From assembly GCA_013399855.1 (NCBI GenBank), contig VXAY01004345.1, forward strand, positions 337,282-401,281: 64,000 nucleotides of DNA, written 5' to 3'. Position numbers and translations under genes: made by a program. Shown here in pieces: positions 35,601-47,600 of the stretch (within the stretch, counting starts at the first letter, position 1; each line of letters begins with the position of its first letter). The notes beneath the pieces are model-generated. The model saw only the letters and a list, made by a program, of their open reading frames with translations, did no database searches and was not told the DNA's origin. Source of the DNA: Oxyruncus cristatus. Its lineage: Eukaryota > Chordata > Aves > Passeriformes > Cotingidae.

Positions 35601-38600
35601 AGGTTTAGGTTGGATATTATGTACAATTTCTTCACCAAAATGGTTGTCCAAACCTGGAACAGGCTGCCCAGGACAGTGATGGAGTTACCATCCCTAGAGG
35701 GATTTAACGGATGTGCAGATGTGGCACTTGGGGGCATGGTTTAGTGGTGGGCCTGGCAGTGCTGGGAGAGTGGTTGGACTCGATGATCTGAGAAGGCTTT
35801 TCCAGCCTGAGCAATTCTGGGATTCTGTGACAGCCTGCTGGTCTCTAGGCTTTCTGTGCATCAACTTTCAGCGCCCCGACATCCGTGTAGGCTCTTTGCA
35901 GTGTGTGTCTCTGCCTGAGGGATCTCCTGGTGCTGGTGACATGTGCCTCTGCCAAAGCTACACAGCGGTGGTTGGTTGCAAGCATTCAGTGTATTGTAGT
36001 TTCCTGAGTGATGTGGCTCCAAATTCAGCACTCTGCATTCACACCCTCCTGGAGCACGGAACCATGAGCATGCTCCACCCGCCAGGAAGAGCCTGCTGGT
36101 GTGTTGAGTGCTGATGGGGGTGTGTCCTGATGTCAGGGACAGAACATGGAAACCTTATCAGGAGCCATGAGATCCCCACTCTGGTTTCTTGCTTGCCGTG
36201 TTGTGTTATCATGTGCCAGTTCTTGGTGCATTCCATCCTTTGGCATGCTGGGGACAGGTGGGGTTGGAGATGTGAGGAGAATGGGAAGATGATGCTTTCA
36301 GTAGTTTCAGAGAGGCTCCTGGAAGGAGAAGGGTCCCTGTCGGCTCCTGTGGGTGTACAGTAGGGTGGGTCAGGCATAACCCTGGGTACAGCTGCCAGGG
36401 TGGCTGGTGCAGCTGAGAGACCTCCTTGGAAAATCTTCTGCACCAACCAGACGTGGTTATTTGCTGTTTACCCGGGCAGGGAGAGCAGCCCCGAATTCTG
36501 TGTCCATTTCTGCAGTGATCAGCCCGGTTTTACTGACCTCACACGAGAGAGAAATGTGAAGTTGTGTTCCTTTAAAAGCACGGTGATACTCTCGTGCACA
36601 GAAGAGGTTATTTTGAGAAGCTCTGGCTGTTTGCAGGCAGTGTGTTTCGGTGATGACCGGAGGCTGCTGGCGCAAGGCCCAGGCAGGCAGAGGGCACGGC
36701 GGGAGCCGGCAGGTCTGTGCAGCGGGCAGGGCTGCTGCATCACGCTCATCCTGCCCCACCTGCCATCCCACTGCTGTCCCCTCACCCGCGGGGAGAGGGG
36801 GGAGTTGCTTTCCTTTGAGTTTTTTGGCACACGACCTGCATCTTAATTTCCTTGTCCCTTATTGCACTACGAGGTTGCCAAATAACCCTTGAACAACTTT
36901 CAGAGGTGCCTTCAGCTGCTGGTTTGTTCTGGGATAAAACCTGGACCAGATTCAGGCAGTAATGTTCCATGTGCACAGGGTCTGGATAAAACTCTGCTCT
37001 GTCCAAGTGTTCTTAACCTTTGGGGTCTCCTCCTTCCCATCTGCACAGACAGGGTCCTTTTGAAAAGCACTACAACTCTAGGGCCAGGTTGGATGGAGCC
37101 CTGAGCAATCTGATCTAGTGGGGGGGCATCCCTGCCTGTGGTGTGGGGAAAGTGGAACTGGATTATGTTTAAGGACCCTTCCAGCCCAAACCACTCTGTG
37201 ATTCTGTGAACTTGCAGGGCACTTGATTGGTAGTTACCTGGTTCAATTAGGGTCAGCTTACTATGAGGGATATAATTGTATTATAGTTAATGACACTGCA
37301 GTCCTTTCTTTGTAAGCTTCCATTTCCAGTGTAATTTTCTTGTTTCAGTTTCCAGTGGGACAGTTGTAACACTGTCTTCATGAGCGTGTGTTTGACACAG
37401 AGCCGGCAGAGCCTTTCAGTCCCCTCGTTTTTCATATGGTTCTGCTTTTACTGCAGTGGCAGGTCAGTAAGTATTGGAGCTCTTCAAACTGTAAGATTGC
37501 CTTAAAGAGAATTGCTCCTTATAATAATAAAGACAGTGCTTAGCTATGATATGGCACAAGCTGGAAGGCCTCTGTCTACCTCTTCTGCAGCAGCAGATGA
37601 GAATCTGTGCTGTGATAGTGCATGGGAAGCATCCTGCAGACAGCAACAGGCCTGATTCCCAGGATCTTCCTGGCTGGAGGCAGTGCCAGCTGCAGTCTGG
37701 CCCGCTCGGCCCTGCTGTGAACACTGGCTACATAACTGTTGATATTGCGGAAGGCAGCATGAAATTGAAGTTTGACACATAAGAGTTTTGATCCAGTCTG
37801 AGCTGTCAGAGAAACGAGGGCTAACACGTGGCTGGGAAGTGGTGTACAAAACATTCCTGTGCTTTCTTATCCTCTGCAGGACTGGCTCTGAGCATGCCTC
37901 TGTGTCGTGTCTTAAGTGTTATGGAAGGTTTTCTGTTATGGGCCTGTCCAGGTTTCTGTGTCACGTCGGATGAAGCGTTCCCAGGGCTGCTGAGCTTTCC
38001 TCAATGCAATGGCCAGGCAGGATGCTCGGGCTGTTATTCAGGAACCACTTTATTCTGCTACTGCTGCCAAAAGAAACAGCAGCAATGAACCCAAAAAGGT
38101 TTGCAGCTGGATCAGGACCCCTGGGCTGGCGCCTGGGAAAGGCAGGGTGGGTGTGGGAATGATGGAGGAGGCAGGTGGTCAGGAGGGCTCCTTGCACTGG
38201 CAGGACTCGCTGTGCCATCCAGACGTGGCCTGGGATGCAGGAGGGCCATCACAGCCTGTGAGTGCTTGAGGCAGGGGTGAGGGGGGTGAGTGGTGGTTCA
38301 GGGAGTCATGAAAGGAGGGCGTGGCACCAGGATGCCCTCTGGTTGTGTCAGGTGGGGATTTGCTTGGAAAGTAACCATTTTTTCCCAGTACTTTAGCAGG
38401 ACAGTTAGTTTTGTGCCAACAGCCACATGCCCCAAGGGTGGACATAAGGCAGGGGGGAGCTCCACGGCCCTGTCCAGCAGTGGTGTGGGTTGGGGTCACC
38501 CCATCCCACTGTGCAAGCAACCAGCAGGTATCAGACCTGTGCAGTGTGTGCACACTGTGGGAGAGCAGCCAGGGTGTCCCTTCAACCCTCCCATGTCTCT

Positions 38601-41600
38601 GGGACCAGTCTGGCCCGTAGTGACTTGCAGATGCAGCCAAGGGCAGGGTGTGGATGGTCAGGGAGAGCTGGGAGCTGGCAGTGCAGGGACCTGCCTGTGT
38701 GTCTGTCCTTGCCTGGCAGCGACCTGCCGTGGGGACAGCAGAGCCAGCCCTCAGCAGCCAGGGCAATGTGTGCTCATGTACCCACCTCATTCCTGCCTGG
38801 GTATGCAAGTGTGGAAAAGTTCACCCCCAGTCTCCTTTCCTCCACCCAGCCCTGGGCTAGGGGCTTTGCACACTGAAGTGGTCTGGCTCTGGCATGTTCA
38901 GGTGAGCAGACTGAAAATGAACCCTGCGGTGAGCTGGAGAGGAGAGTGCATCCCACCTGGGCACACTGAAGGGGTGTCCACCAGTGGTCCCAGCACCTCT
39001 GCACTGCCCAGCACTGCTGCTGCTGCAGAACCTTCAGGTGACTGGGGTTCTTAGCTGGAACAGGGCCTCTACAGGCAGTGCTAAGGCTTCTTTAAATCCA
39101 ACCAATATATAAAGGAAAGCACAAAAACTTTCCCTGGCAACAAGCCATCAAGCTCTTTGTGGAGCACCTTCGCGGCTCTGCTCTGCCAAGCCAGCCTTCA
39201 GGGGTACAGCTCCCTTCTCCCTCTCCATTCACTGCTTCTCTTTGTACTCTGCCCCAGATAACTATTTTTATGCCATTTTTTAAGCTGTTTGTTTGCTGCA
39301 TAATACAGAGTATTCAAGAATCATATGGTATATGGGACAATCAGTAAAAAAAATAAAAATAAAAAAACCCCAACCCAACAAACCTCCTTTGCAAGAGCTG
39401 AGGTTTACAACTGATCACTGAGAAAGGGGGGAGCTTTGCAGGTGCCCTGTGAACAGTGTCCAGAACTGAGCCCCAGCCCTGGCAAAGGCACTGCAGGGTC
39501 AGGATCCAGCCCCTTGTGATGATGCCAGCAGCACACGGTGCTCCAGCGTGAGCCCCAGAGAACATGAGCAGGGTTCACTGCCACCTGTGAACCTGCCTTA
39601 AGGCTGAGGGGCAAATTCTCTCCTGCTTCAGTCACCTCCTTGGGATGTTCCTGTGGGCTGTGCTGCCTGAGAGCCAAGGAAGCAGACAGGGAGGGATCGG
39701 GTTGTGGTTTCCCCAGATGGAACCTTGCAGCCCCTGTGCTGGTTTTGGCACAGTTTTGTGAGCAGGCTCCATAGAGCTCCAGGCAAGAGAACAAGGAGCC
39801 AGAAAACCCCACAGCTTTGGAGTTTTGCTTTTCCTTCTGGCTGGGTTATGTTTTAGCTTGGAGGAATGGCCTGAACCCACTTGGGGTGAGCACAAAGCTT
39901 TTCCCTTTTGGTAGGAAACTTAAAATGTTTGCACGACCTTCTTAGTGCTTCATTATCCAGAGGAGTGGCAGATTTGGACCAGGATCCCAGTCCTGGCTTT
40001 CCCATACCCACGAGACATGGTGGCTTCTGAGCACTGCTGCACTGGTTTTCTGAGGGATGTGAAGGATATTTTTAGGTTGGCCCACATCTGTGAGCTGTGC
40101 TGAGTGGGTGAGGAGGTGTGGGGTGGAGAGTGAAGTTTTCCAGGAGGATTTGGCATCACTGGAAGAATAAGGACCCGATGCAGAGGGATAAGGATGAGCT
40201 CGTGGTGTGGTGCCTGCGTGGCTCTGAGCATGGGGCGTTTCCAGCCAGCTGGGGGCTGGATTTTGCTCTCTGAAACATCACAAGTGTCTAAAGTAAGATT
40301 TCTGCGCAGCACTGAATTATTTATTGAATAATTTCTCTTGGCAAGGGACTGGTATGCTGTAGATATTTTAGATACTTTAAATACCTCTGTTTACGTGTGA
40401 TTACTGGGCTCTCTCAGGACACTGAGCTCCTTGTTAGCATTTTCCCCTTTTTAGTGGATGCTTGCAAAGATCTTGTGTTTTGCAAATGCGTTTCTCGGCA
40501 GAGCAGAGCAGGGGGGAGCAGAGGCCAGTGCTGCTCCTCCGGGTTGCTTGGAGATTTCCATTCTTTGTCTGCGCCCTGCCTTTGGCGTTGGGGTGGTAGG
40601 GAGGCTGGATGGAGGCTGGAGGGTCAGCAGAGTCCCTGAGCCCAGTGGTGGGGTCTGCCACCAGCTTTGTCCCTGGGAACCACAGTGTAATGTGGTGCCA
40701 TGGCCACACTGAGCCCAGGCTGTTCTTGCAGCAGTTACTTGGTGAGAAAGATTTTTTTTTTTGAGGCCTGAGATGTCCGTGCAATAAATGCACATGCACA
40801 CACAAGCATTTACATCCATGCACCCATATATGTAATTCTACCTGCGTGTATATATCACATATATATCATATATATCATATATAACAGTACCCAGTACTTT
40901 AGCAGCCTTCAAGACAATTTTTCTCTACTGAGTGAAACTGCCTGCCTCTCCTGAAAAAATAATCCAGTTTACATCAGTGGGCCAAGTTAATACCACAGCC
41001 CCAGCCACCTGCTGGCGCTGAACTGGTCCCTTTCATTCATCCCTGTCCTTTCCTCACTCCTGCAGTCACCAGAGGTCACAGAAAAGCAGGGCTGGCCTCC
41101 CTGCCATGAAGTTTATTTGCCTTATTCCTCTCCAGCAGATCCGAGGCTTGACCTGGATGCAAAGCCTTTTTCCGTTGCAGATAACTCTGAGCAGGGAGGC
41201 ACAGCCCTGGGAAGGGGTGGGTGGGGAGGCAGAGGCAAAGGGATGGTCCCTGTTGGCATCACTGCAGCCCCACCTCTGCTCCCAGTGCCCCAGACACCCA
41301 GTTCGGGGGGCACTGACCCCCGGCACGAAAGCAATTTGAACTAAAGAGGCTTATGTACCATTGAAACCCTGTTCTTTAATAGTCTTGTTGGCAAGAGGCC
41401 AGTTTCACAGATTGGAAGGGTCTGATTCTCAAAGGAAAGGGACAGGAATGGTCTTCATTTGTAAAAATAAAATATAAAATTATAAGCTGCTTTTATTACA
41501 GTTCTTGCTCACTGGGTGCTTTTCTAGTGTCCACTCTCTGGAGAAGTGCTGCAGCCTCACAGGCACTGTGTGCCTTTCCTCCTTTGTTTGCTATCTATCG

Positions 41601-44600
41601 CCTCTCACACCCTCTTATGTTGCCTGAGCACTGGCATAATAATGAAAAAAAAGCAATTTTATCCCTAAACTGGTTCTCTTTTGTTTTTTTTTCTCTTTTT
41701 TTCCCCCCTGTCCCTTCCCATTTCTAACTCATTATAGTGGAACCACAGTCAGTGAGGTTTGGGTATTGCATTTGTGGCTGAAGCACTGCTCTGTCTGTGG
41801 TAGGAGATCTCGTTAGATCACTTGTTCCCATAAAATCTATGGAAGTGTGAGCCTAGCTTGCTGTGGTGTAGCTGGTGTTCCCCCCCCTCACCTGAGCCCC
41901 AGCCCAGCCCAGACTGGCCCCAGGATGGGAACTGAAGGCTCATCCAGCTTCTCATCCTCTGTGCCCACAGAGGCCAAACTTGTGGAGCTGCACAGCAGAG
42001 GCTGACTTGGCATCACCTCCCTGGTTTTAATGACAGCAGTGATTAGGAATTCACAGCCTGTGGTGTCCTAAGAGCTCCCTGGCCAGGTTGGAGAAGGTCA
42101 GAGATACCTGAGCTGCATTTATTGGCATTGGTTCCTCCCAGGGTTGATGTCCCTCTGTGTGCCTGCATGGAGCTTGGGAAAAAGGAAAAATAATGATTGT
42201 ACTTTGCAAGCAATACACAACATCCCCACAACGTCTCTGCCTGCACAGTTGTGGCAGCCTCTGTGCTTATGTTTCCATAAAGATGTTAATTATTGCAGCA
42301 GCCTTCATTTAAATTAACGAGTGGTTTCCAGTGATGCAGTCTGACTAGGAGTTTCATGTGCCCCTGGGAATGCTGATGCTCCCTTCCCCTCAGTAAACGC
42401 AGACTCTCTTACAGTGCCATAGTCATGATTTGAATCCCTATCTCAAAGTCCCCTAAACCCTCTGTACAGGGTGCTGAGCATAGTTTTCTTCTTCAGGGGG
42501 TGGTGAGGGAGAATGATCCAAGTTTTGCTGGGTGCTTCCTTCCGCAAATCTTCTGTCACCAACCTCATTTCAGGAAAACAATTATAAATCTCAGGGTCTG
42601 GGGTCTGCAGGGCTGAATGTGAGAAAAGAGTTCAGAAAGCTGTTTCCTGTTCCTCCAGAGTGAAATCCCTCTAAATCTGCCTCTCTGGATTGAGATGTTC
42701 CAGCTCCTGTAAATTCCGTTTCCTCAGTGAGATGAGTGAGCAGCCAGTGCTGTAGCCAAGGACACAGATCCAGGGCACTGCCGGCTGACGGGATATTCCA
42801 GCTTGTTCTGAGAGAAGGGTCTGCGGGCTCTGAGCCATCGCGTGTCACTGGCTGCCCTTTGCAGTTCCCCACTGCAAATGGTTAATTGTCTCAGACATGC
42901 TGAAAAGCTGCTTATTTGGGTTTGGTTTAGTGCTATAAAGTCTAATGTAAATAGCCTTTATGGGGGCTTGAATACAGGGGTGGTAGTGGGACGCTTTGCC
43001 CACTTTCCAAGACAAAATGAATCACCCTCCTCTTCCCCACCCTGCTGGGAATGAAGAGGGGCAGGAGGACACGGGTGTCCCAAAAGGAGTTGTTCCTCCT
43101 GAGCAGGCACTGATGGAATGGTAGGAAGGATGTGATTGCATGGCTGCACAGGACCGGTAAAATTTTAATTGCATTATGCATACACCAGCAGTCTGAGGCT
43201 GTTCCCACACTGGCTTATGTCACTAAACTCCATTGACTGGAGTTACAGAATCACTTCCAGCAGGAAAAGATGAAAACCAAATTGCACAATAGAGCCATTT
43301 GTTCCCAAAATAAATAAATAAGCCCTGTCCCAGGGTGATTGCTGTGAACACAGGCTGGTGGGTGATTCAGAGCCCAGTGCCACTGCAGGAGCTCTGCTCA
43401 CCCTGGACCCGGGCTGGGAAGTTCCAAATCCTCAGCTCCTACACGTGGCTGTTCCCTCCTGGCAAACTCCCCAGCACTTCTTCCTTCCTCCAAACCACTT
43501 TCTTCTGTCCCTCCTCGCGTATTTGTTTCTCTTTTCTTTGCCATGGGAATACTTTGGGAATCCGGTGGTAGCATGAAGTCCCATTTGGAATAAACAGAAA
43601 TGTCAGTGTTTCCATGTGCCACATGCCTGGATGCTGTGCTGCACTCCCTTGCACCCAGGGCCACTTGCTTGTGAGGAACATGCACCACGGCAGGGTGGTG
43701 GATCTGTGGCAGGTAACAGATATGGGCCAAAGGTGGCAGAAATGAGGAGAAGGGGTGTGGAGACCATCCTGCTGCTGAGCCTGAGCCTGAGCCTGAGGCG
43801 AGGGCAGCGGCTGCTCCCGGTGCACTGTTGGGTACGATACTGCCTTGCTGATGGGTTTAAATTACAATTACTTTTTTTCCTGATCACACGAGAAATGTAT
43901 TCCCAGAGCACGTGACCGTGAGGGGCTCACCTGCTTGTCTTGACTCGGAGGAGGAGGCTGTGATCCAGGCAGCCCTGAGCCTTCTTTCTGCCGATATAGT
44001 GCTCCCAAACACACCTGGGCCCCTTTCCTGGCCACCATCCCGAGGCAGGTTGGCTGCTCTGAGCTGATCAAGTATAGGCCCATCGTGAATCACTTTGGAA
44101 TACAAAAATCAGGATTAACTGTTGCAAAAGGCAAGTTGGGTGAGCTCTGTAGTGCAAAAATCCAATGTGAGCAGAGACTGCAGCCCTGACTCTCACTATC
44201 CTTTTGATGGTGCTGTGAGCTCCAAGATGTTTGTGGACACCCTGTACCTGGACAGATGTAAAGGCCTGGCCCTGCTTTCCCCCAGGCAATCCCTGCAGCC
44301 GAGCAGGGTGGCAGCACGTGGCTATGGCCAAGCACCCCGTCATGGCAGTGCTGTTCCCACAGGCACCTTCCCAGCTCTCTGCTTTCAGCTCGGCTGCACG
44401 GATGGATACAAAACAGCACTTAGAGGCTGATGTTGAGGGAGTAATTCCCAAGATTTCAGGGTAACCAGCAACCGCAGCAAACTGGGTGGCTGCCTTTGGT
44501 GGGACAGGCTGTTTCTGGGAGCAGACAGTCCTAAGTGGGACTTGCTGAAATGCTTTTGCACAAATAGCCAATTCATCAGTAAATGAATAGCTCCCTTGCT

Positions 44601-47600
44601 GAGCTCTCCCACTTTTTGTAGTAAAAGTGTGTTTGGCAGGCTGCTTTCGTAGTCTGGTGTGGAGAAATACTGAGGGGAGCAATCAGTACTCCTTCTCAGT
44701 TCTTAGAATCCCAGAATGGTTTGGGTTGGAAGGAACTTTAAAGTTCATCTAGTTCCCACTGCCTGGCCATGGGCAGGGACACCTTCCACTAGCCCAGGTT
44801 GCTCCAACCCGGCCTTGGACACTTCCAGGGATGGGACAGCCACAGCTTCTCTGGGCAACCTGTGCCAGGGCCTCCCCACCCTCACAGTTCACCCTAACAT
44901 CATTACAGCCACACAGTCAGTGTTTTATCTGATGTGAAGATTTCTGAAAAGATGCTCAAAGCTCAGGAGAAAATTACCTTGTGGGTGGGTGTTGGCCAGT
45001 AACATCATGTGGATGTGGTCTCTGCAGGTTCAACCATTCTTGAGGGGCTGGTTGTGGTCCCAGAGGGTTGGTAGGGTGGGGAGCAGAGGTGGTTGTGGGA
45101 TGCTGGGCTGGCACTGGGCTGCAGCATCAGGCCGAGGGATGATTGGGCCTGAGCCCTGAGGATGGAGATGGCCTGGAATATGGGCTCTGTGTCACTGTCC
45201 CCTTGCTGTTGCTCTCCACCACTTCATAGCCCAACAAGGAGTGAGGTTAATTGTTTGTAATGTTGTTTGGTTTTTTTTCTCTTGTGCAAGCTTATAAACC
45301 TCCTCCAGAGCCTCGTGTGAGGAGTGCCCCCCTTTGCTGCCTGGCCTCTATGCCAGCCACAGTACTCGCTTGGCACAAACACAGGAGAAGGCTGAGAGGG
45401 GGGAGCCCTGACCTTCGGGACAGCACAGCCCAGAAGCTGTTCCCAGGAGGAAAAAAGCTGGTTTGTGTTAATGTTAGTGGTGCCATTGTGTGGGAAGTCC
45501 TGGCCCCCCCACAGGAGTGAAGCCATGTAACTCCAGAAGCTGGAGCAAGGCCAGAGGGCAAGAGGAAAGGGGCTGCCTGGGCTTCTGTGGCTGAAAAACT
45601 TTTTTTTTAAGACCTTGACTCCTGTAAAGTCGTAAATAGAGCTGTGTGAAACCTTAACTTTGGATTCCCCGGGGCAGCACCTGCTTGGCTCATCCCTCAC
45701 AGGGCTGGCTGATACTGGAGACTCCCCGGTGGGGAGTTGATACTGGACCAACATTGTAAACAGGAGTTATTTAAAATGCTCCTTGTGTACTCAACACCCA
45801 AAGAGGAGTGCCCTGAGGACAGCCCTCACCTCACACCTCTCCGCTGTTTCTGTATGTGCAAAAGCAAAGCAACCTGTTGTGGTGGTGCCTGGATCAGTGC
45901 CTGACCTGCAGCTTGCCCTTGGCTTTCCCAGGAACAGATCCTGCTCCAGGAGCCCAGCACAGCTAGACTGCCCTCCCTGCACTCCTAGCAAAGCAATGCT
46001 GGCTGCTAAAGAGAATGAGCTGCAGACAGCAGTGTCATCATGCCCTGCCATAACCCTTGTCCCATCCCCTGTGCCCTCCCTGCACAGCCCGTCTCACACA
46101 GAAGGAGAGCAGGTTTCCTCTTTGCTTTTTGTTTCCACGCTGTCCAGGCAGTGCAGGGACCAGGGGTCCCCAGCACCCCCACAGTCTGCAGGGAGCTGTG
46201 CCTCCAGCCCTTCTCTTCTCCTTGGGGAATGCCCTGGCATTTCTCCCTCCTGGGAGTCCCCCATCTTCCCTGTGGCAGGGTACAGGGTGGGACCCCATGC
46301 TGGTGTGCTCACAGCCCGATACCTCGGCACCCCTTTATCCTCGCTCAGCAGTCACCTTGTGTTTCTTCCAGAAAATATTCAAGCAGTGAAATGAAACTTT
46401 CATGGCTTGAATCACCTATAGTTTACCCTGACGTAAATCATAAGGAACTCGAAGTTGGGAATGTGAAACTGGCAAAGAGGAAGAAAGTGATGTTTTGGGG
46501 GTGTCTGTGCAGTGTTCTTCACACAGAGGTAACCAGGCTTTGCCCCACGCCACGGGAGCTGAGGGCTTGGGTTGCTGGTGCTGTGTTGTGACCCTGCCAG
46601 GGCTGCGGCCGCCACACAGCCCCTGTCTTGCTCAGGCAAGGCAGAGCGAGCTCCTGGCAGTCCCGAGGGCACAGTTGTAGCTGGATCCTGGAGCTTGACA
46701 CAGCGTGTTCTCCCCTTCCCGAACTGCGCAGAGACCTGTGCTGCCCGTGTCCCTCCCGCGGCCTCGCCTGACCTGTCTCACCCTCTGGCTCTTGCAGAGT
46801 TTGCCGTTTCGCTGGCGGAGAAGATGCAGGCCCAGGAGATCCTGCGGAGCCTGCGGCTCCCCGAGTTCGATGACCTCAGCCAGTTCTTCCGCAACCTGCC
46901 GGCCACGGCGCTGGTCGGCATCGGTGCCTTCGCGGCCGTCGTCGCCTACTGGTTTGCCAGCCGGCCCCGCGCCGTGAAACCGCCCTGCGACCTGCGCATG
47001 CAGTCGGAGGAGGTGGAGGTGAGGCCAGGGACACCCTGGCTGGCTTTCCCTGAGGTTGGGAAGTCATAGAATGGTTGGGGTTGGAAGGGACCTTAAAGAG
47101 CATCTCATTCCAACCCCTGCCATGGCAGGGACACCTTCCACCAGCCCAGGTTGCTCCAAGCCCCGTCCAACCTGGCCTTGGATGGGGCAGCCACAGTTTC
47201 TCTGGGCAGCCTGTGCCAGGGCCTCCCCACACTCGCAGGGAAGAATTTCTTCCAAATATCTAATCTAAACCTCCTTTCTTTCAGTTTGAAGCCATTGCCT
47301 CTTGTTCTGTCACTACGTGGCCTTGTAAAAAGTTCCTCTCCAGTTCTCTTTTATAGGCCCCCTTCAGTAAGGTCTCCCCAGAGCCTTCTCTAGGGTGAAC
47401 AACCCCAGCTCTCTCAGCCTTTCCTCTTAGGGGAGGTGTCCCATCCCTCTAATCACCTGGGTGGCCATCTCTGGCCTCGCCCCAACAGGTCTGTGTCCAC
47501 AAGGGATGCCAGGAAGGCATTTTTTGTTGTTTCTGTAGTTCCCCAACCCCATCCTGAAATCACCCTTGTAATGCACTGTGCCAGGGATAACTTCACCCCT

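Larger units (their letters stand above)
23467..46797 (+). other. ACSL6: ACSL6 intron 1 (23.3 kb)
   Basis: Bounded by GTGAGT and CTCTTGCAG. It contains six CR1 fragments, the second CpG island with a likely alternative first exon (34590-34680), simple repeats, and no other exon that I can support. Long open frames inside it (for example 28766-28008 minus and 38290-39054 plus) fall in CR1 or GC-rich sequence and show no coding signature. Confidence 0.75.

Noticed and set aside
38290..39054. 254-codon plus-strand open frame in ACSL6 intron 1
   Set aside because: No signal, domain or family resemblance seen; GC-rich DNA with few stops in several frames at once.
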